Positions 52,604-60,695 of a DNA stretch of 64,000 nucleotides are shown piece by piece. The position numbers were made by a program, and so were the translations under genes. Position 1 is the first letter of the stretch. Each line of letters opens with the position of its first letter. Below the pieces are notes generated by a model. That model saw only the letters and a program-made list of their open reading frames with translations, did no database searches and was not told where the DNA came from. Source of the DNA: Hymenobacter terricola (GTDB lineage Bacteria; Bacteroidota; Bacteroidia; Cytophagales; Hymenobacteraceae); NCBI RefSeq assembly GCF_017921975.2, contig NZ_JAGEMO020000023.1, forward strand, positions 62,001 through 126,000, read 5' to 3'.

Positions 52604-54709
52604 CTACACAGCGACCAGTGCCGCCAGGACCTCGGCCACTGCATAAAACGGGGCCAAGCAGGCCTGATTCCGGCAAACGTGCACGGCGGTGCGCCCGTTC
52701 GCGTCGGCTTTCAGCAGTTGCAGCAGCGGAAGCTGGGCGGTGGTTCTGGTGCCGGCCAGCACCGTATCAAACAAAAACTGGCGGCTGATTTCTGCGCGAA
52801 AAATTTCAGCCTTGGGGCCGATAATGGCCACTTCCGCGCCCGGCCGCAACAGCGCCGCGTACAGCGAAGCCCAGTTGGTGAGGTGCTGCGGCTCTTTCAC
52901 CACGAGGTGGCGCACCTGGGCCAGCATGGCCACGGCCAAGTCGGTGTAGCGGCTGTTTTCGAGGTGGCGGCCCAGGCGGCGCAGGTTGTGCGCCATCACG
53001 GAGTTGGAGCCGGGAATGACGTTGTCAAATAGTTCTTTTTTGCGGGCGATGAGCGGCTCGGCGCTGCTATCGGTGTAAAAGAACAGCGTTTCGGCGGGGT
53101 CGAAGAAGTTGCTGAGCACGTATGCCGTCAGCACTTCCGCTTCGTGCAGCCACTTTTCGGTAAAAGTCACTTCGTAGAGGCTGATGTACGCCTGAATGAC
53201 CAGCGCGTAATCTTCCAAAAAGCCGCTGATGCTGGCGCGGCCGTCTTTGCAGGTGCGGTACAGCCGCGAGCCGTCACGCAAGTTGGCTTCAATGAAGCGG
53301 GCGTTGTGCTCGGCCATGACCAGGAATTCGGGCTCTGCGAAAGCGCGGTAGGCATCCGTGAGGCCCTGGAGCATGAGGGCATTCCAGCCGGTAAGGACTT
53401 TATCGTCGAGGCCGGGCCGAACGCGGGTGGCGCGCACGGCCATAATTTTCTGCTTCCAGCCCGTCACCAGCTCGGCTACGATGCCGGGCGCCAGCTGGTG
53501 CGCCGCGGCAAAGTCTGCATCGGTTTCGCGGCGGTGCAGGATATTGCGGCCATGCTCCCAGTTGCCGGTGGCCGTGCAGTTGTAATAATCGGAAAACAGC
53601 GGCTCCTCATCACCCAGAATTTCGCGCAGCTCGTCCTTCGTGAAGACGTAAAACTTGCCTTCCTCGCCTTCGCTATCGGCATCCAGCGAGGAGTAGAAAC
53701 CGCCCTCGTCGTTGGTCAGCTCCAGCCGAATAAATTCGATGGTCGCATACACCGTTTCCCGAAATAGCTCATCCTGAGTTAGCTGAAATGCTTCGCTGTA
53801 GAGGCTGACCAGCTGCCCGTTGTCGTACAGCATTTTCTCAAAGTGCGGGGCCAGCCATTCGCCATCCACCGAGTAGCGGGCGAAACCGCCGTGTACCTGG
53901 TCATAAATGCCGCCCCAGGCCATTGCCCGAAGCGTCAGCACCGTTTGGTCCAGCACGGCCCGGCTACCGCTGATGGCGTGCGCGCGCAACAAAAACCGCC
54001 AGATGCTGGGCATTGGAAACTTCGGGGCGCGGTTCATCCCGCCGTGCTCCCGGTCGAAATTCACCCCCAGGTTATAAACCAATAGTTTAAATTCTTCGTC
54101 GGAAACCCCCGCCGGGCCGGTTTCCGGTGCCACGCCAATATCCTGGAGCGCCGTAAAATCGGCTTCCTGCGCGGCATTGCGGTTGTGTGTGCCGTATTTC
54201 GCCAACTCGCTGGCTCCAATGACCTCCATGAACCGCTCCGCCGACTGCTCTAGTTCGCTCCGGTGCTCGCCCGCGTAGGCCTGGCCGATGTTTTCCAGCA
54301 GCTTCACCCAGTTGCCTTTCGGGAAATAGGTCCCGCCATAAAACGGTTTCGCCTCCGAAGTCAGAAACACATTCAGCGGCCAGCCGCCCTGCAAACCCAT
54401 GGCGTGCACGGCATCCATGTAAATCTGGTCCACGTCGGGCCGCTCCTCCCGGTCGACCTTGATGCACACGAAATGCGCGTTCATCACCGCCGCCACGGCC
54501 GCGTTTTCAAACGATTCGCGCTCCATAACGTGGCACCAGTGGCAGGCCGCATACCCAATGCTAACCAGAATCGGCTTCTGCTCGGCCCGCGCCCGGCCCA
54601 GCGCTTCGGGGCCCCACGGGTACCAGTCCACGGGATTGTGGGCGTGTTGCTGGAGGTAAGGACTGGTTTCCTCGGCGAGGCGGTTGGTCGGAGGCGAAGC
54701 GTGAGCCAT
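52604..54709 (-). CDS. DUF255 thioredoxin-like protein (YyaL/SPATA20 family)
   Basis: 701 residues. The N-terminal thioredoxin-like domain starts NRLAEETSPYLQQHAHNPVDWYPWG, the near-invariant family signature, and carries C-H-W-C at residues 56-59 in AACHWCHVMERESF. The rest is an (alpha/alpha) toroid-like region as in N-acylglucosamine epimerase folds (IYDQVHGGFARYSVDGEWLAPHFEKMLYDN). The family is widespread and of unclear biochemical role; the two cysteines suggest redox chemistry. Cytoplasmic, as no signal is seen. The stop is 58 bp before the priA start. Confidence 0.94.
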   Translation of the reverse strand: MAHASPPTNRLAEETSPYLQQHAHNPVDWYPWGPEALGRARAEQKPILVSIGYAACHWCHVMERESFENAAVAAVMNAHFVCIKVDREERPDVDQIYMDAVHAMGLQGGWPLNVFLTSEAKPFYGGTYFPKGNWVKLLENIGQAYAGEHRSELEQSAERFMEVIGASELAKYGTHNRNAAQEADFTALQDIGVAPETGPAGVSDEEFKLLVYNLGVNFDREHGGMNRAPKFPMPSIWRFLLRAHAISGSRAVLDQTVLTLRAMAWGGIYDQVHGGFARYSVDGEWLAPHFEKMLYDNGQLVSLYSEAFQLTQDELFRETVYATIEFIRLELTNDEGGFYSSLDADSEGEEGKFYVFTKDELREILGDEEPLFSDYYNCTATGNWEHGRNILHRRETDADFAAAHQLAPGIVAELVTGWKQKIMAVRATRVRPGLDDKVLTGWNALMLQGLTDAYRAFAEPEFLVMAEHNARFIEANLRDGSRLYRTCKDGRASISGFLEDYALVIQAYISLYEVTFTEKWLHEAEVLTAYVLSNFFDPAETLFFYTDSSAEPLIARKKELFDNVIPGSNSVMAHNLRRLGRHLENSRYTDLAVAMLAQVRHLVVKEPQHLTNWASLYAALLRPGAEVAIIGPKAEIFRAEISRQFLFDTVLAGTRTTAQLPLLQLLKADANGRTAVHVCRNQACLAPFYAVAEVLAALVAV

Positions 54710-54775
54710 TGCGAAAAGGGTAGGGGAGGTACTGAAACACCAAACCCGGCGAAAAGGGCCGGGCTTGGGAATTTA

Positions 54776-57400
54776 TTATGCCGGTTTGGCTGGCTTTCTG
54801 AGCGCCTTGGGTTTGGGTGCCGCTGGTTTAGGTTCGGTAGCCTTGGCTGTGGCTGCCTTGGGCGAGGCCGGCTTAGGCGTTGCCGCCTTGGGGTTAGACA
54901 CCGATTTTGGCCTGGCGGGCGGGCTTGGGGCCGCCGCAGTCGTCGGCTGGACTGGCTTAACCACTGCCGCCTTAGGCCTGGCGGCTGCCTTTGGCTTGGC
55001 GGTCGGCGCGGGCTTCACGGGACTACTTGCGACTGCGGCCGCAACCGGCACCACAGCCGCCTTCACAACCTTAGCCTTGGCCACTACTACTTTAGGGGCA
55101 ACTGCTGCTTTAGGAACAACTGCTGGTTTCTTCGCGGCTGCCACTTTCTTTGGCGGGGCCGTGGGTGCCACCAAACTAGCCGAAGAGCCGGTCATGCGGC
55201 CCGCCGCTACCTGTGTGCGAACCTGCAAAACATCCGGCACGGGAATTACCGGGGTGTCGATGGCTGGCTTTTCGGCGCGTGCCGCACTAACGGCGCGGCT
55301 TTTCGACCGATTCGGCCGGCGGGCAGCTACCGGAGTTGCGCCGGCTATACCCGTTGCATCGGTTGCGCCAGCTACTAATGGAGCAGCCACTGGTGGCTGC
55401 CCGCGGTCAATGCGATTTCCCGACTCCCTTGCCGCTGGCTCATTGCTCCCGGACAACTGTTCCGCCGTGCCAATTGGCGCAAATGATGCGGTTTCATCTG
55501 TTGCAAGGCTCGCGTTGGCGAGGTCAGGCACCGATGCTTCTGCCGCAGGCCTGCCGCCACCACGCTTGTTTCTATTTCGATTATTCCGAGTATCAGGACC
55601 AGCAGCACGCGGTTCGCCAAGCCCAGTCAAAATAGCCGGAGCCTCGGCCAGAGCGAATGGCAAATCAGGCTCTTCCGCATCAACGTTTAAGGAAGGGGCC
55701 ACATCAGCCGGGGCCGGGGCAGCCGCAAATAATTCGACCCGTGGAACGCGGCCGCCGGACCCATTGCGCCGTCCGCCGCGCTTCGTCGGTTCTGGCTGCG
55801 TGCCTCCCTCGGCCGTATTGTTAGCCGGTTGCAACCCAGTAATCTCCGTGCTTTCCTGTGGACTATCAGCCTCAGCCGTGGCCCCCGAACCAGGTTCGGT
55901 TGTGATAAAGCCCTCTTCCGCCGCCAGGCGCAGCGCATGTTTCCGGGCTGTGCGTTTGGCCCCGCCGCGTGAGCGGCGTTTCTTTTTCTTCGCCAGCTCC
56001 TCGCCATCAGCCATTGCTAAGTCCGCAGTATTGGGAGCAACAGGCAATTCAGCCCCTTCCAAGTCAGGCGAAACTTGCGCTGCGGCATCGTACGAAGGCT
56101 GGTTTTCAGGCTCAACCTTCGCAACGCCCGAGGCTGTTTGAAACTGCTCATTCTCAGTGGCCGCCAGTTCCGACTGGCCTTTGCCACGGCCATCGCGACG
56201 GCCCCGCTCCGGCCGGCCCGAGCGCGCCGCCCGTTGCGCCCGAAACTCTTCCGGCGACAGGCGCGGCGGCCGGCCTTCCGCAGATTGCGGTTGTTTGCCT
56301 TCTGGTTGGCTAATTATTGCATCATCAACAGCTGGGCTAAGAGTGGTTGAGTCGCCACCGATATCAACCAGCTCTTCGTTGCTTTCCAGCACGGGTGCCA
56401 GCTCCGGTATCCGGGGCATTGGCAGTGCTGCTAATCGGGCCCGGACCTCGTGCAGCTCGTCAGCTACGGCCACCTTGCGCAAGCTCAGCTGCTCCAGCTT
56501 TTCCAGTGTGCTGGCCAGAAACTGCCGGTGCTCCGGCGCCCCCGCATGCAGCGGCCGGTGGCCCAGCGACTGCCGCACGGCGGCCCACTCTTTGCGAAAC
56601 CGTCCAAAGTCCGCGTCAAAATACGTGCGGGCAAACTTGTCCCAGATGTAGTCCTCCGCTACTTCCGATGGGTGCAGCATGTCCGATGCGTAAAAGCGGT
56701 AGTCCCGCAAATCGTCCAACAGCAGCTCGTAAGCCGGGAAATACGCCACGCCCGGCAGCAAGTCGCTCACAATATGGGTAGCCAGCCGCAGCACCGATTT
56801 ACTCACGGAGTTCATCGGCAACGTGTCTTTTAGGTGCCGCACCGGGCTCACCGTTACCACAAAGCGCAGCTCGGGGTTGATGCGCCGCAAGTACGCGTGG
56901 GTTTCCGCCAGGTCGTTGATGAGCTCATCGGGCGTCAGCAATTCCCGCACAAACAGGTCGGCCGGCTGCTTATGGCAGTTATTCACCAGTTCCCCGGTTT
57001 CGCGCAGGCGGTAGGCCCAGGCCGTGCCCAGCGTGAGCAGCACCACATCGGCCTGGCGCAAAAAGTCGCCCGTGCGCCGCACCAGTTCCTGAATGGTCTG
57101 CAGCAGCTCCACCGGCGAATCGGCCCCGATGCTGCCGTGCAGGTCGTAGCTCTGCCAGCGGCCACGCGCTTCCACGAGGTGCTGCTGCCAGTCCACGTCT
57201 TCGCCCGCTGCCGCGCGCAGCAGGCGCCCCAGCGCCAGGGGTTGAAACACGGTGCCAAAAGGATTCGCTAGCGTTTCCACCTTGTTGGTAGCTAAGCGCG
57301 CGCCGATGCTGTCGGCAAAGCAGGAGCCCATGGTGAGGACCCGCGCCGTGCGCGGTAGTTGGCCCGTGGCTGGGGCAATTGTAAGTTCAGTTCTAAACAT
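54776..57400 (-). CDS. GSCFA-domain protein with very long basic Ala/Pro/Lys-rich tail
   Basis: 874 residues. Residues about 20-260 form a GSCFA domain, an SGNH-like fold of unknown role: GSCFA at 25-29, TLGTAWAYR, TVSPVRHLKDT, and DMLHPS with Asp240 and His243. From about residue 345 onwards (over 500 residues) the protein is low complexity: basic clusters such as GRPERGRRDGRGKGQ and KKKKRRSRGGAKRTARKHA, then a Lys/Pro/Ala section like histone H1 to the end (PKALRKPAKPA). No signal peptide, so cytoplasmic. The frame is open throughout, and a -7 element touches the start codon. Confidence 0.88.
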   Translation of the reverse strand: MFRTELTIAPATGQLPRTARVLTMGSCFADSIGARLATNKVETLANPFGTVFQPLALGRLLRAAAGEDVDWQQHLVEARGRWQSYDLHGSIGADSPVELLQTIQELVRRTGDFLRQADVVLLTLGTAWAYRLRETGELVNNCHKQPADLFVRELLTPDELINDLAETHAYLRRINPELRFVVTVSPVRHLKDTLPMNSVSKSVLRLATHIVSDLLPGVAYFPAYELLLDDLRDYRFYASDMLHPSEVAEDYIWDKFARTYFDADFGRFRKEWAAVRQSLGHRPLHAGAPEHRQFLASTLEKLEQLSLRKVAVADELHEVRARLAALPMPRIPELAPVLESNEELVDIGGDSTTLSPAVDDAIISQPEGKQPQSAEGRPPRLSPEEFRAQRAARSGRPERGRRDGRGKGQSELAATENEQFQTASGVAKVEPENQPSYDAAAQVSPDLEGAELPVAPNTADLAMADGEELAKKKKRRSRGGAKRTARKHALRLAAEEGFITTEPGSGATAEADSPQESTEITGLQPANNTAEGGTQPEPTKRGGRRNGSGGRVPRVELFAAAPAPADVAPSLNVDAEEPDLPFALAEAPAILTGLGEPRAAGPDTRNNRNRNKRGGGRPAAEASVPDLANASLATDETASFAPIGTAEQLSGSNEPAARESGNRIDRGQPPVAAPLVAGATDATGIAGATPVAARRPNRSKSRAVSAARAEKPAIDTPVIPVPDVLQVRTQVAAGRMTGSSASLVAPTAPPKKVAAAKKPAVVPKAAVAPKVVVAKAKVVKAAVVPVAAAVASSPVKPAPTAKPKAAARPKAAVVKPVQPTTAAAPSPPARPKSVSNPKAATPKPASPKAATAKATEPKPAAPKPKALRKPAKPA

Positions 57401-57405
57401 TAAAG

Positions 57406-57413
57406 CAAAAATA
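57406..57413 (-). promoter_or_regulatory. -7 element touching the GSCFA start
   Basis: TATTTTTG matches TAnnTTTG and ends 5 bp before ATG 57400, so the transcript may be leaderless. Confidence 0.5.
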
Positions 57414-57447
57414 GCCCCTAACCCGTTTCCAGCCCGAAAGCCGGAAT

Positions 57448-57481
57448 AAAAAAAGCCCTACCAGAAGGTAGGGCTTTTTTT
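57448..57481. terminator. Intrinsic terminator of the rpsF-rpsR-rplI operon
   Basis: AGCCCTACC pairs with GGTAGGGCT, loop AGAA, with A7 and T7 flanks. On minus it lies 19 bp after rplI. Confidence 0.92.
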
Positions 57482-57499
57482 GTTGATGCTAAGTAGATA

Positions 57500-57943
57500 C
57501 TACTCAGCTACCACGCGGAATTTCACCGTGTGTTTTACTTCTTTGTGCAGGTTGGCCGTAGCCGTGTAGTCGCCGGCCGCCGAAGGCTCCTGGTCGAACG
57601 ACAACCGCTTGCGGTCCACGTCCACACCTTTCGCTTTCAGGGCTTCAGCCAATTGCAGGGTGGTTACGCGGCCGAAAATCTTGCCGCTTTCGCCCACTTT
57701 GGCCGGGATTTCCAGTACCACGTCGCCAATCTGGTCGGCAATGGCCTGGGCATCGCCCTTGATTTTATCGGCTTTGTGAGCGGCTTGACGCACGTTCTCG
57801 GCCGTAATTTTCTTGTTCGTCTTGTCGGCCAGCATGGCCAGGCCCTGCGGCAACAAGAAATTGCGACCGTAACCCGATTTCACGGTCACGATGTCGTTCT
57901 TGTACCCGAGGCCCTTAACGTCGTCTTTGAGGATGATTTCCAT
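57500..57943 (-). CDS. rplI: 50S ribosomal protein L9
   Basis: L9 binds 23S rRNA at the L1-stalk base. 147 residues: N-domain MEIILKDDVKGLGYKNDIVTVKSGYGRNFLLPQGLA with the conserved GYGRNFL block. A helical linker follows, then the C-domain with IFGRVTTLQLAEALKAKGVDVDRKRL. It is the last gene of rpsF-rpsR-rplI on minus. A period-7 repeat lies between it and rpsR. Confidence 0.98.
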   Translation of the reverse strand: MEIILKDDVKGLGYKNDIVTVKSGYGRNFLLPQGLAMLADKTNKKITAENVRQAAHKADKIKGDAQAIADQIGDVVLEIPAKVGESGKIFGRVTTLQLAEALKAKGVDVDRKRLSFDQEPSAAGDYTATANLHKEVKHTVKFRVVAE

Positions 57944-57953
57944 TGTCTTGCTA

Positions 57954-58037
57954 GAATTATGAGTTTTGAATTATGAGTCAGGAGTTAAGAATTGCCATTG
58001 CAGCAACTCAAAACTCAAAACTTGTAACTCATAATTT
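57954..58037. repeat. Period-7 repeat with inverted repeat inside the r-protein operon
   Basis: Units TATGAGT TTTGAAT and TATGAGT (plus strand) follow in register from 57959, and AACTCAA AACTCAA from 58004. The halves are rough inverse complements. Lies between rpsR and rplI, and the rpsR stop (58036-58038) touches it. Confidence 0.8.
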
Positions 58038-58311
58038 ATTTCAGGGCGTCGGCTACGTACGGCATCAGGGCGAGGTGACGGGCCTTAGCGATGGCCTGAG
58101 TCACTTTGCGCTGAAACTTGAGGCTGGTGCCGGTGAGGCGGCGGGGCAGCACGCGGCCCTGTTCGTTCACGAACTTCAGCAGGAAGTTCGGGTCTTTGTA
58201 GTCCACGTACTTAATGCCGTTCTTCTTGAAGCGGCAGTATTTCTTGCGGGTGTCCTGCGGCTTGTTCATTGCCGACCGGTCGTTGTTCCGGTTGAATGCG
58301 GGAGTTGCCAT
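58036..58311 (-). CDS. rpsR: 30S ribosomal protein S18
   Basis: 91 residues; binds 16S rRNA with S6. The start is MATPAFNRNNDRSAMNKPQDTRKKYCRFKKNGIKYVDYKD, then RVLPRRLTGTSLKFQRKVTQAIAKARHLALMPYV, the conserved S18 core. One cysteine (KKYCRF) remains at the family's zinc-ribbon site. It starts 11 bp after the rpsF stop and shares its promoter. Confidence 0.98.
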   Translation of the reverse strand: MATPAFNRNNDRSAMNKPQDTRKKYCRFKKNGIKYVDYKDPNFLLKFVNEQGRVLPRRLTGTSLKFQRKVTQAIAKARHLALMPYVADALK

Positions 58312-58322
58312 ATCTTGACTGG

Positions 58323-58700
58323 TTATTGGGCTACGGCTTCGGTTTCTTTCGCAGCCTTCTGCAGGTTCATCTCGCCATTGCGGCGACGGGTGTTGTACTC
58401 CACGGCGTGCTTATCCAGCACGGTGGTCAAAAACCGGATGATGCGCTCGTCCCGGCGGAAAGCCAGCTCGAGTACGTCAACAATGTTGCCCTCACCAGTA
58501 AACGACAGGCAGAAATAGTAGCCTGTGGTTTTTTTCTGAATTGGGTACGCCAGCTTGCGCAGGCCCCAGGCTTCAGTGGACAAAATGGCGGCGCTATTTT
58601 CCTTAAGCACCTGGGTGAACTTCTCGACCGTTTCTTGCACCTGGCTCTCGTTCAATACGGGAGTTACGATGAAGACCGTCTCGTAATTTCTTACTTCCAT
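58323..58700 (-). CDS. rpsF: 30S ribosomal protein S6
   Basis: 125 residues from ATG 58700 (MEVRNYETVFIVTPVLNESQVQETVEKF). The longer frame from 58787 is leader and overlaps the promoter at 58744-58774. The core GLRKLAYPIQKKTTGYYF and VLELAFRRDERIIRFLT match S6, and the C-terminus carries an extra Lys/Glu-rich tail. First gene of the rpsF-rpsR-rplI operon. Confidence 0.97.
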   Translation of the reverse strand: MEVRNYETVFIVTPVLNESQVQETVEKFTQVLKENSAAILSTEAWGLRKLAYPIQKKTTGYYFCLSFTGEGNIVDVLELAFRRDERIIRFLTTVLDKHAVEYNTRRRNGEMNLQKAAKETEAVAQ

Positions 58701-58743
58701 TACGATGGGGTGAATTTGGGGGTGAAAAAATTTGATTGGGGCG

Positions 58744-58774
58744 CAAAGGTACTGACTTTCGGGCACATTGCCAA
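58744..58774 (-). promoter_or_regulatory. Promoter of the rpsF-rpsR-rplI operon
   Basis: TACCTTTG (58751-58744) matches TAnnTTTG, with TTGG at 58774-58771 19 bp upstream. Predicted RNA start about 58737 gives a 37-nt leader. A good example of the Bacteroidetes housekeeping promoter in this DNA. Confidence 0.75.
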
Positions 58775-58787
58775 GAGCCTTTCGCAC

Positions 58788-59110
58788 TTCCTTCCTAATT
58801 ATGAAGTAAACTCAGGGCAGGAGCGACCTGAGAATCCTTTTGCCTCGGTTTTGCGCAATCGTCCCAGTCCTGGCAGCCAGTCCCCACAGGAAAATGCCCG
58901 CTTATTTCTTCTGAAACGGCTAACAAAATAGTGGTTCACTAGTTGCCATTTAGGGCTTTATCAATCGCCGGGCCCTCGTATTTGAGAAGCTAATAAAATC
59001 AACAGCTACAGTTGAGTAGCCACCGGGCCAATTGGGCGAAAGCCGAAAGACGGAGCATAGAAATGGGCCGATATGAACGGCCAGGAATGCCCGGAAATTG
59101 TGTTTCACTC
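58788..59110. other. Gene-free stretch between rpsF and actA
   Basis: About 320 bp upstream of the divergent rpsF promoter. No frame, hairpin or RNA could be supported. The actA promoter follows it at 59111. Confidence 0.6.
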
Positions 59111-59141
59111 TTTGCCGCCTACGATTCCTGACCTACATTTG
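59111..59141 (+). promoter_or_regulatory. Promoter of the alternative complex III operon
   Basis: TTTG (59111-59114), 19 bp, then TACATTTG (59134-59141): an exact match to the Bacteroidetes consensus at both elements and the spacing. Predicted RNA start about 59148, with a 39-nt leader before ATG 59187. Confidence 0.85.
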
Positions 59142-59186
59142 TGGCCTTGAAATGCCCTAGCGTTTCGTTTTACCGCCTATTTTCTT

Positions 59187-60527
59187 ATGAATAGCAATCG
59201 ACTCCGTTCGTTACCTCATCTGTTGCTGGCATTATTGCTTACGTTTGCCGGTGCCCAACAGGCTTTGGCTCAAGCCGCAGGTGCTACTGCCGACGTGAAA
59301 ACCCAAGGGGTTGTTCCCGGCGCTACTGCTGCTGCCACTCCTGCTACTGCCACCGCGCCGGCAGCCGGTGGCGGCGATGCCGCTGCCATCGCCGCTGGCG
59401 ATGCGCTCTTTAAAGGCAACTGCGCCCAGTGCCACGCCGTGAACGAGCAAGTAGTAGGGCCAGCCCTCGGCGGCATCACCAAGCGCCGCCCCATTTCCTG
59501 GATTCTGCCGTGGGTGAAAAACTCCAGCAAAGTGGTAGCCGGCGGTGATGATTACGCCGTAGCGCTGTTCAATAAATTCAATAAGCAGCAAATGCCCTCC
59601 TTTGCCCTTTCGGATAAGGAAATCACGTCGATTGTTGCCTATATTACTTCGCAGGAAGGCCAAGCCAATCCCGGAGTTACGGCACAGAATGCTGCTAAAA
59701 CGGATGGCGCAGATGCCGGTGCGGCTGGCGGTACCGAAGCAGGTGCTGGTAAATACGTTGACATCCTCCTGATTGTCTTGGTAGTGGTGTTGATTGTGCT
59801 GGTGGTAACGCTCGTTATCATTGGTAACCTGATGAAGGATGTTCTGCGCGGCCGTAAAGACCTCGACGGCCGTGATATTGAAATTCTGGAGCAGCGCTTC
59901 AACTGGAGCAAGTTTTACCACTCGCCGGCGATGCGCGGAGTTGTAGGGACGGTTTTCGCCCTGGTTTTACTTTATGAAGGCGTCCAAAGTGTGATGGCCG
60001 TGGGCCTGACCCAAGGCTACCAACCCACTCAGCCCATCGCCTTCTCGCACAAACTGCACGCCGGCGAACACCAGATTAACTGCGCCTACTGCCATACTTC
60101 GGTATACAAAAGCAAGTCGGCCAACATTCCTTCCGCCAACATCTGCATGAACTGCCACTCGCAGATTAAAACAGAGTCGCCGGAAATCAAGAAAATCTAC
60201 CGGGCCATCGAGCGCCACCAGCCCATTCAGTGGGTGCGCATTCACAACCTGCCCGACCTGGCTTACTTCAACCACTCGCAGCATACGCAGGTGGCTGGCC
60301 TCCAGTGCCAGACCTGCCACGGCCCCATCCAGAACATGGAAGTGGTGTACCAGTATTCGGCCCTCACCATGGGCTGGTGCATCAACTGCCACCGCGAGAT
60401 GCCCCTCAACACGAAGGACAACAAGTACTACGACAACCTCGTGAAACTGCACGACACCAAGAATGCCGGCGCCCCTTTCACCGTGTCGTCGAACGGTGGT
60501 ACCGAGTGCTCGAAGTGCCACTACTAA
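59187..60527 (+). CDS. actA: Alternative complex III subunit A, multihaem cytochrome c
   Basis: Periplasmic electron-carrying part of alternative complex III, which oxidises menaquinol and passes electrons on. 446 residues; signal peptide 1-29 (ends ALAQ). CXXCH haem sites: Cys79 in a monohaem domain, then 299, 320, 374, 398 and 441, so six haems in all. Two membrane segments lie at about 189-212 and 251-271 between the mono- and pentahaem parts. The fusion of a monohaem N-terminal domain to a pentahaem ActA is the organisation I would expect in this phylum but I have not checked it by search. actB follows after 168 bp. Confidence 0.9.
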   Translation: MNSNRLRSLPHLLLALLLTFAGAQQALAQAAGATADVKTQGVVPGATAAATPATATAPAAGGGDAAAIAAGDALFKGNCAQCHAVNEQVVGPALGGITKRRPISWILPWVKNSSKVVAGGDDYAVALFNKFNKQQMPSFALSDKEITSIVAYITSQEGQANPGVTAQNAAKTDGADAGAAGGTEAGAGKYVDILLIVLVVVLIVLVVTLVIIGNLMKDVLRGRKDLDGRDIEILEQRFNWSKFYHSPAMRGVVGTVFALVLLYEGVQSVMAVGLTQGYQPTQPIAFSHKLHAGEHQINCAYCHTSVYKSKSANIPSANICMNCHSQIKTESPEIKKIYRAIERHQPIQWVRIHNLPDLAYFNHSQHTQVAGLQCQTCHGPIQNMEVVYQYSALTMGWCINCHREMPLNTKDNKYYDNLVKLHDTKNAGAPFTVSSNGGTECSKCHY

Positions 60528-60667
60528 TTGGCTGATGACGCTCTGAAAGTGGAGGAACTTGTTCCCGAAGCTTTTAAGTCATCGTCTTGCCCATACCGTT
60601 ACAAAAAAAAGATTCCGCTTATAAATTCAAGTACCTCGCGGCCTCTGAGTCTTGCATCGCCAAGGCC

Positions 60668-60690
60668 TTAGTCCCGAGTCCCTAAGTCCC
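60668..60690. repeat. Short period-7 repeat before actB
   Basis: TAGTCCC GAGTCCC and a third related unit lie six bases before ATG 60696, with few G on the coding strand. Confidence 0.55.
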
Positions 60691-60695
60691 CAAAA

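Noticed and set aside
54765..56141. Plus-strand frame of 458 codons, Ala/Gly/Thr-rich
   Set aside because: Complement of the Lys/Pro/Ala tail of the GSCFA gene; composition explains the length.
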